DNA from: Alphaproteobacteria bacterium
GTDB lineage: Bacteria; Pseudomonadota; Alphaproteobacteria; Bin65
Direction of reading: 5' to 3'
NCBI GenBank assembly: GCA_021776685.1
Contig: JAJFFJ010000068.1
Coordinates: 1 to 64,000 of the forward strand
DNA length: 64,000 nucleotides
The notes under the pieces are model-generated. The model saw only the letters and a list, made by a program, of their open reading frames with translations. It did not search any database and had not been told where the DNA came from. Both the position numbers and the translations under genes were made by a program. Of the stretch, positions 53,276 to 61,713 are shown piece after piece; within the stretch, counting starts at the first letter, position 1; each line of letters starts with the position of its first letter.

Positions 53276-54244
53276 TTATTTCTTGGCAGGTGCTGATGCC
53301 TTGCCATGCATGTTCTTGAAATAGCGGAAGAAATCTATATTGGGCGACATCAGAAGCCGGGTATTCTTCCCCTGAAGCCCTATCTTATACGCGTTCATGG
53401 ACACCCAGAACTGGAAGAACTCCGGATCCTTGCCATAAGCCGTATTGTAGATTTCCTGGGCTTTTGCTTCGCCACGGCCGCGAAGGATTTCCGCCTGTTT
53501 CTTGGCCTTGGCGATGGTCACCCGCGCGTTGCGGTTTGCATCGGCCTTGATCTTCCGGGCTCTTGCCTCACCCTCAGCGCGAATGCGGGTGGCTTCCTGA
53601 CGGCGTTGCTCGGCCATCCGGCCCAGAATCGACTTTTTATTGCCCGCTGGCAGGTCAAGCCGCTTGATCCGCACGTCCACCACTTTGACGCCGTAGCGCT
53701 TCTCAACTTCCTTGCGCACACGGTCGGTGATGCGCTTGGTCAGCTCATCGCGGGTCTTCTCGCGGTCAGTCCGACTCAGGGTTTTGCGTTTGCCTTTCGT
53801 CAGCGCTGAGGACGTGCCGATCGCGAAGCCAAGGAGGCTTTCCAGGTTCATCTTGCCGAACTCGGCGCGGACCGCGCCGTTGACGCTGGCAGTCAAGCGG
53901 CGGCTTTCGAAAATTTCGGTCGCACCACCCCGGTTTGCCTCGTAGAAGGTCTGCGCATCATGGATCCGATAGCGCACAAAGGCATCGACGATGATCTGTT
54001 CCTGATCGCGGGTTGGAATTTCATCCGGCGGAATGTCCAGATCCAGGACACGCTTGTCGAAATAACGCGCCTTCTGGATGAAAGGCCATTTGAGGTGCAG
54101 GCCGGGCTGCTCTTCCTGGTGGACGAATTTGCCGAACTCCAGGATGACAGCGGTTTCCCGCTCATTGACCGTGTACACCGCCGACAATCCGGTGATGCCG
54201 AGCAGAATGACGAAGATGGCTGAGCCAATTCTGAGTTTGTTCAT
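53276..54244 (-). CDS. hflC: HflC, membrane SPFH-domain protein of the FtsH-modulating complex
   Basis: This 322-residue protein starts with a single membrane anchor (ILRIGSAIFVILLGITGLSAVYTV in form) and an SPFH/band-7 domain: VYTVNERETAVILEFGKF, GLHLKWPFIQKARYFDKRVLDLDI, then a coiled-coil with ATRIRAEGEARARKIKADAN. The C-terminus is FKNMHGKAS. HflK and HflC form a cage around the FtsH protease. It follows hflK by 15 bp. The acidic C-terminus seen in some homologues is absent. Confidence 0.95.
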   Translation of the reverse strand: MNKLRIGSAIFVILLGITGLSAVYTVNERETAVILEFGKFVHQEEQPGLHLKWPFIQKARYFDKRVLDLDIPPDEIPTRDQEQIIVDAFVRYRIHDAQTFYEANRGGATEIFESRRLTASVNGAVRAEFGKMNLESLLGFAIGTSSALTKGKRKTLSRTDREKTRDELTKRITDRVRKEVEKRYGVKVVDVRIKRLDLPAGNKKSILGRMAEQRRQEATRIRAEGEARARKIKADANRNARVTIAKAKKQAEILRGRGEAKAQEIYNTAYGKDPEFFQFWVSMNAYKIGLQGKNTRLLMSPNIDFFRYFKNMHGKASAPAKK

Positions 54245-54259
54245 CTATCTGTCTCCGAA

Positions 54260-55537
54260 CTAGCGTTTCGGCCCAGCGGTCGCCCGCTGGCGGCCATCGC
54301 CGTTGCCTGAGGAGCGACCTGCATTCGATGTCCCTTTGCGCAGTTCGCGCAGCGGCAGATAGGGCACCACACCGCCCGACCCCTGGGACACCAAAATCTT
54401 GTCCATACCACCTAGGATTTCCTGCATGGTGGACAGGTAAATGCGCTGCCGGGTGATGTCCTTGGCGGAAACATACTGTTTGTAAATCGCCAGGAACCGC
54501 TCGGTCTCACCGGATGCCTTGTTGATCTTTTCCTGGCGGTAGGCGTCGCCGCGGGCGATCAGCCGATCCGCCTCACCACGGGCTTCGTTCTCCACCTTGT
54601 TCTTGTGCTTGGTGGCTTCCTGGATCAGCCGGTCATTGTCCGCCCGCGCCGCCTGAACGTCACGGAAAGCATCACGGACCTCTTCTGGCGGATCCGTATT
54701 TCTCAGCGTAATCCGGATGACTTCGATGCCAGCGCCATAGCCGTTCAACAACTGCTGAACCCGGTCACGCACTTCCGATTCGATCGACGCACGGTCACGG
54801 GTTCGGATGACTTCGAATTCGCGCAGGCCCACATTTTCGCGCAGGGCGCTCTCCGCCGCGTCCTTCACCGTCTTTTCAGGATTGCGGATGTTGAAGAGGA
54901 ACTGGCGGATGCCGTTCTGGACTTTGCGGGTCTTGCCGTTCGGTTCCTTCAATTCGTAGATTTTTTCATCGACCTTCCAAAGGACCGTCACCTGAATGTC
55001 GATAATGTTCTCGTCACCAGTGAGCATCAGGCTTTCGTCGGTCGCCTGCTGAATCTGCCCGGTATTCGGATTGGCGCGGAAGCCAATATCAATCTGCCGG
55101 GGATCCTTGACACTGGGTGTAAATGTCTGGCCGATCGGCGCCGGCCAATTCCAGTTGAGCCCCGGCCCCGTTGCGTTGACCATGCGGCCGAAGACCAGCT
55201 CGACGCCCGCCTCCCGCTGATCGACGCGGTAGAACCCGGTCATCATCCAGATTACGAAGACAGCCAGTACAATCAGCGCGCCACCGCGAAAGCTCCAAAA
55301 GCCTCCCGGCAGCACCCGGCGGACGCTTTGTCCGCCGCGCCTGATCATATCTTCAAAATTAGGCCCACCCGGGCCGCGGCCGCCTGGGCCTCTGCTGCCC
55401 CAGGGATTGCGACTTCCGCCACCACCGCCGCCGCCGCTTCCGCCGCTTCCGCCGCTACCGCCACTGCCGTTGTTACTGCCACCGGCGCCGCCCCATGGGC
55501 CACCGCCACCACCACTGGACTGGTTCTTCCAAGGCAT
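54260..55537 (-). CDS. hflK: HflK, membrane SPFH-domain protein of the FtsH-modulating complex
   Basis: This 425-residue protein has a very Gly-rich N-terminus (residues about 8-50, with many GGGGG/GSGGSGG stretches), a membrane segment at about 80-100 (FRGGALIVLAVFVIWMMTGFY) and the SPFH domain VDQREAGVELVFGRM, GLNWNWPAPIG, with DAFRDVQAARADNDRLIQEATKHKNKVENEARGEADR as the coiled coil. The C-terminal segment (GTSNAGRSSGNGDGRQR) is Ser/Gly-rich. It is the first gene of hflK-hflC and is divergent from the mrp gene. Confidence 0.95.
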   Translation of the reverse strand: MPWKNQSSGGGGGPWGGAGGSNNGSGGSGGSGGSGGGGGGGSRNPWGSRGPGGRGPGGPNFEDMIRRGGQSVRRVLPGGFWSFRGGALIVLAVFVIWMMTGFYRVDQREAGVELVFGRMVNATGPGLNWNWPAPIGQTFTPSVKDPRQIDIGFRANPNTGQIQQATDESLMLTGDENIIDIQVTVLWKVDEKIYELKEPNGKTRKVQNGIRQFLFNIRNPEKTVKDAAESALRENVGLREFEVIRTRDRASIESEVRDRVQQLLNGYGAGIEVIRITLRNTDPPEEVRDAFRDVQAARADNDRLIQEATKHKNKVENEARGEADRLIARGDAYRQEKINKASGETERFLAIYKQYVSAKDITRQRIYLSTMQEILGGMDKILVSQGSGGVVPYLPLRELRKGTSNAGRSSGNGDGRQRATAGPKR

Positions 55538-55765
55538 CTGGAAACCTTTATCTTTTTGGACCGCCCCGCGCCTGTCTGGTCGGGCGGCGCTCTCGCGCTG
55601 TCGGCTTATAGGACAGCGCCTTTGTGGGGCGCAACGAATCTGGCGCCCTGTCTCGCCAAACCAATCAGAGGCATTGTGCCCTGATTGTAGCGAGGGCGCT
55701 TGACACGATAGGTGTCCGAGCCGACTTCTCCTCTCGATATTGGCTGTAGTGGGGAGTTTTCAAGC

Positions 55766-56920
55766 ATGGCGACACTGACCGAGGAAAATGTCCTTGGCGC
55801 ACTGGCGCAGGTTCCGGACCCGGACAGGGGGGGTGACATCGTCGCGCTCGGCATGGTTTCGGGGCTGGTCATCAAGGACGGCAACGTCGGTTTCGCCATC
55901 GAAGTAGACCCGGAACGGGGGCCGGCGCTGGAGCCCCTGCGCCAGTCCGCGGAGAAAGCCGTCTACGATCTGGCAGGTGTCACCTCGGTGACGGCCGTGC
56001 TGACGGCGCACCGGCAAGCCCAGGGCGGCGAGCCTGGCGGAGGCCAACCTCAACAGGCGCCGCAACAGCCTCAGGGGCAGCCTCAAGGGGAGCCGCAGGG
56101 ACAGCCCCAACAACGCGGCGGCGCGCTGCCGGATGGCGTTCGGTCAATCATCGCAGTGGCTTCCGGCAAGGGCGGCGTGGGTAAATCGACCACCGCTGCA
56201 AACGTGGCGGTTGCGCTCAGTCAGTTGGGCGCCTCGGTCGGGCTGCTGGACGCTGACATCTATGGGCCATCAATGCCGCGCATGATGGGCGTCAGCGGCA
56301 AACCGACCTCACCTGACGGTCAGAAGATCGACCCCCTGGAAAGCCACGGCGTCAAGATCATGTCCATGGGCTTTCTCGTGGACGAGGAAACGCCGATGAT
56401 CTGGCGTGGCCCCATGGTGCAGAGCGCCCTGCAACAGATGCTGCGCGAAGTGACGTGGGGCGAACTCGATGTGCTGGTCGTCGATATGCCGCCGGGCACC
56501 GGCGACGCCCAACTGACCATGGCCCAGCAGGTGCCGCTGGCCGGCGCGGTGATTGTCTCCACGCCCCAGGACATCGCCCTGCTTGACGCACGCAAGGGCC
56601 TCAACATGTTCCGCAAGGTCGAGGTGCCTTGTCTGGGCATCATCGAGAATATGAGCTATTTCGCCTGTCCCCATTGCGGTGAGCGGACCGAGATATTCGG
56701 CCATGGTGGCGCGCGGGCGGAGGCGGAACGGCTCGACGTCGACTTCCTGGGCGAGATCCCGCTGCACCTGAGCATCCGCGAAACGTCAGACGCTGGCATG
56801 CCGATCGTAGCGGCGGAGCCCGATGGTCCCTATGCCGCCGCCTATCGCCAAATCGCCGAGGCCCTGCTGCCCAAGATTGGCGGCGGCGCGCGACAAGCGC
56901 CCAAAATCGTCGTTCAGTAA
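55766..56920 (+). CDS. mrp: Mrp/ApbC-type P-loop ATPase, iron-sulfur carrier
   Basis: The start at 55766 (MATLTEENVLGALAQV) matches the usual Mrp N-terminus better than the longer frame. The 384-residue protein has an N-terminal MIP18/DUF59 domain (about 1-85, LGMVSGLVIKDGNVG). A Pro/Gln-rich linker of about 35 residues is prominent. The ATPase domain has the deviant Walker A ASGKGGVGKSTTAANVA, LDADIYGPSMPRM, DMPPGTGDAQL and a CPHCGE motif (CxxC) that binds the Fe-S cluster between subunits. It scaffolds and delivers Fe-S clusters. Confidence 0.93.
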   Translation: MATLTEENVLGALAQVPDPDRGGDIVALGMVSGLVIKDGNVGFAIEVDPERGPALEPLRQSAEKAVYDLAGVTSVTAVLTAHRQAQGGEPGGGQPQQAPQQPQGQPQGEPQGQPQQRGGALPDGVRSIIAVASGKGGVGKSTTAANVAVALSQLGASVGLLDADIYGPSMPRMMGVSGKPTSPDGQKIDPLESHGVKIMSMGFLVDEETPMIWRGPMVQSALQQMLREVTWGELDVLVVDMPPGTGDAQLTMAQQVPLAGAVIVSTPQDIALLDARKGLNMFRKVEVPCLGIIENMSYFACPHCGERTEIFGHGGARAEAERLDVDFLGEIPLHLSIRETSDAGMPIVAAEPDGPYAAAYRQIAEALLPKIGGGARQAPKIVVQ

Positions 56921-56937
56921 AAGGATTGTAAAGGGGC

Positions 56938-57990
56938 CTACCGGCGTTTGCGGACGCGCACGTAGACCGCCCGTCGATGTGCCGCCCGACGATGTGCCGC
57001 CCGCCGGTGCGCCGCCCGTCGATGTGCCGACCGGCGTATTGCCTTCCGCTTGGCCCGAATTCGACGCCAGTTGCTCGCCAAATGGCGCGACCGGCGATGG
57101 TGCGCGCGGGAATAGCGGCGCTTGCCCTTGCTCCAGCGGCGGCTGGCATACCGCCGGCCACCGGCAACCGTGCCGTCGAGCGTGCAGCGCTTGCCCGGCG
57201 ATAGATCCAGATGGATGTGGTGGCGGTGCATCCAGTTATATTCGGGGGTAAGCACCTTGGTGAAACGGCCACACGCCCGCCGCGCCACGGTTCGCCAGAA
57301 CGCCACCAGCACACCCTGACGGACCTGGGCTTCGGTCTTGGCCGGCATCTTCAGCACGCCCTTGCGAACACGCGCCGAGCGCATAGGACCATGCCAATCC
57401 ATCATGACCCGGGATTCATGCCCGTTCGCAAACCAGATGCGGGAGATGTCCACAGCGTTGGCGAATGCGTGCTGGCTCATGCGGCGAGTGGCCGGACGCC
57501 AGACCTTGCGGCCCGGCTTTTCCACCAGCTTGCGTCCGCCTTTCAGGCGACAGCTGTAGTGGTCGGAGATCTTGATCTTTTTGACGGTGGTGCCAAGCAG
57601 TGTCTGCGCAGCCGGCTGCACGTCGTGGGTCACCCAGCGCGACAGGCGCAGTGCCGTCTTGCATTGCAGGATCGTCGGTCTGCTGAGCCTGACGCTGCCC
57701 ACCATCAGGACCAGCACAGCGTCTTTGTAGCCACACCCATGGCGCGTCTGAAGATTGGGCAGCGGGATAAACACAGCCGAGCTGTGCTGCAGCTGCGCCA
57801 TGCAGGTTGGCTTGGCCGCGTTGAAATATTCGAGAAAGGCCAGCTTCGGGGTCTTGCCGCTCATCTGCACGTTGAAGAAGGGCTCTTGTGCGACCTGCTT
57901 CGCCGGCGCGGTACAGCCTGCCAGCAGGGCAAAGCCCGCGGCGGCCGCGGCCAGACGGCCGGCACGTTGTGGCAGCGTCGTCGGCTGCAT
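56938..57990 (-). CDS. Extensin-domain lipoprotein with AHRRA-repeat tail
   Basis: ATG 57990 is favoured (GGGG 8 bp upstream); an ATG at 58002 is in frame. The protein has a type II signal peptide (LLAGC lipobox at about 22-26), then the extensin-like domain: RWVTHDVQPAAQTLLG, SDHYSCRLKGG, MSQHAFANAVDISRIWFANG, MDWHGP and the last block FTKVLTPEYNWMHRHHIHLDLSPG. Histidines and aspartates match D-Ala-D-Ala-carboxypeptidase-like metal sites. The C-terminal 50 residues are Arg/His/Ala-rich with at least four AHRRA repeats (15-bp DNA units). A cell-wall role is likely; substrate unknown. It lies 17 bp from the mrp stop, convergent. Confidence 0.85.
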   Translation of the reverse strand: MQPTTLPQRAGRLAAAAAGFALLAGCTAPAKQVAQEPFFNVQMSGKTPKLAFLEYFNAAKPTCMAQLQHSSAVFIPLPNLQTRHGCGYKDAVLVLMVGSVRLSRPTILQCKTALRLSRWVTHDVQPAAQTLLGTTVKKIKISDHYSCRLKGGRKLVEKPGRKVWRPATRRMSQHAFANAVDISRIWFANGHESRVMMDWHGPMRSARVRKGVLKMPAKTEAQVRQGVLVAFWRTVARRACGRFTKVLTPEYNWMHRHHIHLDLSPGKRCTLDGTVAGGRRYASRRWSKGKRRYSRAHHRRSRHLASNWRRIRAKRKAIRRSAHRRAAHRRAAHRRAAHRRAVYVRVRKRR

Positions 57991-58102
57991 ATGGAACCCC
58001 ATTATCGTTGTCGTCCACGGGCCGCCGCGGCGGGCACTTGGCGCATTGACCTACCTACGGGCAGGGTCATGCCACCGTCCCCGCGGGCGTTGATAATCAT
58101 TG

Positions 58103-58144
58103 TGGAAAATTTTGGGTGGAAAATTCGGGGCGGAAAATTCAGGG
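58103..58144. repeat. Three tandem 14-bp repeats upstream of the extensin-type lipoprotein gene
   Basis: Three near-identical units are TGGAAAATTTTGGG (58103-58116), TGGAAAATTCGGGG (58117-58130) and CGGAAAATTCAGGG (58131-58144). They lie between the two extensin genes, 113 bp upstream of the start of the left one on the minus strand. A DNA-binding array for that promoter is the simplest idea, but the repeat could also be neutral. Confidence 0.75.
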
Positions 58145-58172
58145 CGGCGTTCCCGTCAGAACGGCGGCTGGC

Positions 58173-59126
58173 CTAGTTTGGCCGGCTGGCGACCCGTTTA
58201 CGTTTCACCGGCCGGCGAAATTCGCCGTCCAGACCGCAGAGTCGCGTCGGCGCCAGGTCAAAGTGAATATGATGCCGGTGGACCCGGTCATATTCCGGCG
58301 TGAACACCTTGTTGAAGCTGTTGCAGGCGCTGACGCTGATATAGCGCCAGAAGCCGGCCATATCGCCCTTCTTCTCGGGCAGCTTCGGCTTGCGCTCCAT
58401 ATTCTGGCGCTTCTTCTCCAGCTTGATGACCTGGCGGGCCATTTGATAACGCGCACGGCGGCTCAGCTTCTCGGTCTTATCCGCTTCCTTCTGGGCCTTT
58501 TTGCGCGCAGCCACGAGATCATATTTCCAGTGATCGCGGACCCGGGTCTGTTTGCCATTGGCGAACTGCAAACCCCACAGGTCGAAGGCGTTGCCATAGG
58601 CGTGCTGGCTCAGGCGCCAGCGCTTGCGGCCCCAGCGGCGCCCACGCGAGGTGCGGCAGCGATAGCCGCTGGACACCATCAGCTTGGTGACGCGCGTGTT
58701 CAGAATCTTGTCGGCGGCGGGTTGCACCGTCTTGGTCAGCCAATCCGCCACCCGCTCCGCCACCGGGCAGCGCAGGATGACATCCTTCGACAGCGGGACA
58801 TCGCCGATGGCGCTGATTTTGATGGCACTGGTATAGCCGCAGCCCCGCTTGGTTTCCTTGTCCGGCAGGCTGACGAACTGCACGCCCTTCTGCCTCAGAC
58901 GGGACAGGCAGGACTTGCCCGGCGTCATCACATCCAGGAACGACCGGATCGCCCGGCGCGACGCGTCGATCACTTTATCGGTCTGTTGAAGCATCAGCCG
59001 CGGTGGCTCGGTAACGATGCGTTTGGCGGTTTCCTGCTCGCAGGCCGCGGCCAGCAGCACAGAGGCGCCGAGGGCCATCCTCGTCACGCCTGCGCGGCCG
59101 GGGAATCGATTTTGTCTTTGGGTCAT
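58173..59126 (-). CDS. Extensin-domain lipoprotein (second paralogue)
   Basis: ATG 59126 has GGAGAGACAGG 5-15 bp upstream and is preferred over an in-frame codon at 59147. A signal peptide with an AAAC lipobox (LLAAACEQE) precedes the extensin-like domain, with SGYRCRTSRGRRW, LSQHAYGNAFDLWGLQFANG, CNSFNKVFTPEYDRVHRHHIHFDLAP at the end. A basic coiled stretch of about 70 residues is inserted mid-domain (RKKAQKEADKTEKLSRRARYQMARQ). The N-terminal 90 residues resemble the neighbouring paralogue. No Arg/His repeat tail is present here. The two genes are 171 bp apart. Confidence 0.85.
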   Translation of the reverse strand: MTQRQNRFPGRAGVTRMALGASVLLAAACEQETAKRIVTEPPRLMLQQTDKVIDASRRAIRSFLDVMTPGKSCLSRLRQKGVQFVSLPDKETKRGCGYTSAIKISAIGDVPLSKDVILRCPVAERVADWLTKTVQPAADKILNTRVTKLMVSSGYRCRTSRGRRWGRKRWRLSQHAYGNAFDLWGLQFANGKQTRVRDHWKYDLVAARKKAQKEADKTEKLSRRARYQMARQVIKLEKKRQNMERKPKLPEKKGDMAGFWRYISVSACNSFNKVFTPEYDRVHRHHIHFDLAPTRLCGLDGEFRRPVKRKRVASRPN

Positions 59127-59331
59127 GCCCTGTCTCTCCGGCGCCATACGCCGGGCCTTTCGATCTCAGCCGACCGATACGAGTCCCAAGGAAGCTGCTC
59201 CAGGGTCTGTGCCCGGATTGCCAGCGTCTTGTCTTGTAATGGCAGCGTTGGGTCAACCGAACGCTTCGCCGCAGCCGCCCTGGTTGTGTACCCCAGGACT
59301 TTGGCCACGAGCCGGTAAGCCTTTCGTTGCC

Positions 59332-59745
59332 TTATTGCCCAAACATTTTCTTTAGATTTTCGATACCGGCCTCATAGACGCCGCGGATCGCCGCCGTCGC
59401 CGCGCTCTCCTCGCCCACGGGCTCGAAGTTGGACGACCAGTGTACGGTACAGCCCGCGCCACCGTCGTCGGCGACCACGCGGATCGTCGCCTCATAGTCC
59501 GTGACCGGCAAATTGGCTTTCTCGATCGCGTAGGTATAACTGCGGTCGCTGTCGCTGTGATGGATCAGCTTCTCTGAAATATTCGAGCCATCCGGCAAGG
59601 TCAGGATGCGGATCTTGCCACCATCCTTCGACTCGCTCTTGGCGATCATCGGGTGCCAGTCAGGCAACGCTTGAAAGCCGCCGATCATCATCCAGAGCTG
59701 CGCCGCAGGCACCGGAAAATGTTGGGATGTGTTGACATCTGCCAT
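59332..59745 (-). CDS. SRPBCC/polyketide-cyclase-like ligand-binding protein
   Basis: This 137-residue protein has the START-like helix-grip fold: MADVNTSQHFPVPAAQLWMMIGGFQALPDWHP, with GGKIRILTLPDGSNISEKLIHHSDSDRSYTYAI, CTVHWSSNFEPVG, and a long C-terminal helix (TAAIRGVYEAGIENLKKMFGQ). Such proteins bind small hydrophobic molecules or act as cyclases. It lies between the extensin gene and the L,D-transpeptidase gene, all on the minus strand, but no functional link is evident. Confidence 0.85.
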   Translation of the reverse strand: MADVNTSQHFPVPAAQLWMMIGGFQALPDWHPMIAKSESKDGGKIRILTLPDGSNISEKLIHHSDSDRSYTYAIEKANLPVTDYEATIRVVADDGGAGCTVHWSSNFEPVGEESAATAAIRGVYEAGIENLKKMFGQ

Positions 59746-59781
59746 GGGTAGTCTCCCCGTTTTACGCCGCTGACGATTCGG

Positions 59782-60306
59782 TCAGGGCCGGATTTCGATG
59801 GGCGTGCCATTGGGCACGGCCCGCCAGATTTCGCGGATTTCCGCATTGGTGACGGCGATACACCCCAGCGTCCAGTCCTTGAGCGCGTGGGCCTTGCCGA
59901 CCATCGACCAGCTCTTGGGCAGGCCGTGAATGAAGATCTCGCCGCCTGGGCTGACCCCGCGCCGCCGCGCTTGGGCCTGGTCCGCTCGTTTGGGGTAATT
60001 GATGTGGAGCGACAGGTTGAACCGGCTCTTCGGATTGCGCCAGTCGATCACATAGTGGCCTTCGGGCGTGCGGCCGTCGCCTTCCTGGCGCTTGTGGCCC
60101 TTGGGCGCAAACCCGAGCGCAATGCGATAGGTGCGGACGATCTTGCCACGCCACATCAGATGCATTTGGCGCTTGTGTTTGATCACCAGCACCTTGTCGG
60201 CTTTGAGAGGTTGAGCCTGACTTTGCGTCGGCTTGGGTGCGGCATGAAGTTGAGGCGCGGCCATCATCAGGCCAACCAGCAGGACACAGGACATGAGCGG
60301 GCGCAT
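59782..60306 (-). CDS. L,D-transpeptidase (YkuD family), periplasmic
   Basis: The ATG at 60306 (MRPLMSCVLLVGLMMAAPQLHA) has GGAGG 6 bp upstream and supplies a signal peptide. The 174-residue protein contains the YkuD domain: VLVIKHKRQMHLMWRGKIVRTYRIALGFAP, GHYVIDWRNPKSRFNLSLHINYP, IHGLPKSWSM and TLGCIAVTNAEIREIW. The catalytic cysteine is in LGCIAV and the histidine in IHGLP. It forms 3-3 cross-links or attaches lipoproteins in peptidoglycan. The overlapping larger frames in other phases are not coding. Confidence 0.92.
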   Translation of the reverse strand: MRPLMSCVLLVGLMMAAPQLHAAPKPTQSQAQPLKADKVLVIKHKRQMHLMWRGKIVRTYRIALGFAPKGHKRQEGDGRTPEGHYVIDWRNPKSRFNLSLHINYPKRADQAQARRRGVSPGGEIFIHGLPKSWSMVGKAHALKDWTLGCIAVTNAEIREIWRAVPNGTPIEIRP

Positions 60307-60349
60307 ATCGCCTCCGGTCGCCCTTCCCCTGACCCTCAGTTGACATGGT

Positions 60350-61306
60350 CTACGACTCCTCACTACGCCCGAGGGAGGCCATCAGTTCCCGCCATTCCCG
60401 CGCAGAGAGGCCGGACGAGGACTGGTCCACCGCCTCGCCGGCCAGCATGCGTTTGACGATCTCCAACCCCTTGGCCGAAAGATGGGCGCCGCCCATACGA
60501 TATTGCTCGAACGCGTCAGCAGCGAGCGGCATCCACTTTCGCAACACGTCCATCATCGCGTCCGCATAGACGCGGATTTCGTACTGGGCGTGGCTGTCGG
60601 CCCGCAGGCTGAGAAAGTGCATGAGATTGTGCAGGTCGGTCTTCCAGTACCACTGGGTGTAGATGTTAACCGGCAGGTTCATCCGCGCCAGCTCGCGGGC
60701 GAAGCCCTGGCGACCCTCGTCGATGACGGTGCCATCTTCCCGCTCGTTCAGCATCTCCTCATAGTGGTCATAGGCGCGGGTCGAATCCTCCTTCAGGAGC
60801 TGCAGCACCCGCGCCGCCTCGTCGCCTTTCAGCACATCGCCGCGGCCCTGACGGTTCGCGGACGACTGGGCGGCAAGCTGTTCGGTAGCCGGAATATAGA
60901 ATTCCCGGTCCATGACGGAATAACGGGCGGAATATTCGTTCACATTCGCCGTACGGTGGCGGATCCACTGACGCGCCACGAAGACCGGCAGCTTCACATG
61001 GAATTTGATCTCGCACATCTCGAACGGCGTGGTGTGCCGGTGACGCATCAGATAGTTGATCAAGCCCGCGTCCTGGCTGACCTGCTTGGTGCCACGGCCA
61101 TAGCTGACCCGGGCCGCCTGCACCACGGCGTCGTCATCGCCCATATAGTCGACGACGCGGATGAAGCCGTGATCCAGCACCGGAATAATCTGGTAGAGGA
61201 TGTCCTCCAGCGCCGCCACGGTCGCCCGGCGGGTGGTGGCTGTGAGGGCCCGAACTTCATCGATTTCGGTCTGGCGAGATTTATCTTCGGTCATATCAAG
61301 CGGCAT
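60350..61306 (-). CDS. thyX: FAD-dependent thymidylate synthase (ThyX)
   Basis: This 318-residue protein (start ATG 61306; a GTG at 61351 and an ATG at 61294 are alternatives) makes dTMP using FAD and NADPH without dihydrofolate production. The ThyX motif [15 protein letters not shown] is at about 116-130, with R-H-R and the E-Y-S-A-R ending as in RHRxxSxNxxSxR (T/A replaces the first S). Further blocks are [37 protein letters not shown] and [25 protein letters not shown]. No thyA is present in the window. Confidence 0.95.
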   Translation of the reverse strand: MPLDMTEDKSRQTEIDEVRALTATTRRATVAALEDILYQIIPVLDHGFIRVVDYMGDDDAVVQAARVSYGRGTKQVSQDAGLINYLMRHRHTTPFEMCEIKFHVKLPVFVARQWIRHRTANVNEYSARYSVMDREFYIPATEQLAAQSSANRQGRGDVLKGDEAARVLQLLKEDSTRAYDHYEEMLNEREDGTVIDEGRQGFARELARMNLPVNIYTQWYWKTDLHNLMHFLSLRADSHAQYEIRVYADAMMDVLRKWMPLAADAFEQYRMGGAHLSAKGLEIVKRMLAGEAVDQSSSGLSAREWRELMASLGRSEES

Positions 61307-61713
61307 GGTGACATCGGGTTTCGCAAAGCGGCGGTTATCACGGTGAGCCACGAGATGTAGCGGCTCAGCCTAGCCATATCCACCAGATTTTGTGTCTCTG
61401 GGGCAAACATCCCCACTTTCTCCTCTACCCTACGCCGCTGCTGCAGTGGGCGGCAGCGAATCTTTTCCAGATGTGGGGGATTGTGGGGGAATGTGGGGGT
61501 GCAACTCTGAAACCACGGCAATTGCTGCCGATAGCCCGGCGCAATCTGCCCACAGAAGGTTTTTTTTGACGTTGCGATCTGTAGCCTTTTGTTGCGGTTT
61601 GTTTCGATTGGCGGCGGCATCTTCGCGGCACGCACCAAATTACAATGTAGGAATTATTTCAGGAATATGAAGGCCGAGAGTGGAACCCTTTTTGGCCCGA
61701 GCTACTGACGGCC
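61307..61713. other. 407-bp intergenic region between thyX and DUF2161 gene
   Basis: No convincing gene is seen; the longest frame (61392-61670, plus) lacks coding character. It contains the TGGGG triple repeat at 61474-61498 and an AT-richer stretch near 61620-61680, where promoters for the downstream gene could lie. Confidence 0.6.
61474..61498 (+). promoter_or_regulatory. Triple TGGGG repeats with 5-nt spacers (MraZ-box-like)
   Basis: TGGGG at 61474-61478, 61484-61488 and 61494-61498, with spacers GATTG and GAATG, gives a 10-bp period. The known MraZ operator upstream of dcw clusters consists of three TGGGN repeats separated by 5 nt. The match is exact in arrangement. No mraZ is in the window, so binding by a distant MraZ is inferred. 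Confidence 0.6.

Noticed and set aside
59762-60346. 194-aa minus frame overlapping the L,D-transpeptidase
   Set aside because: Frame-shifted shadow of the YkuD gene without any domain signature.
61392-61670. 92-aa plus frame between thyX and DUF2161, tested as a possible mraZ
   Set aside because: The product has no MraZ-like DxxxR or SpoVT/AbrB features; the TGGGG repeats fall inside it.
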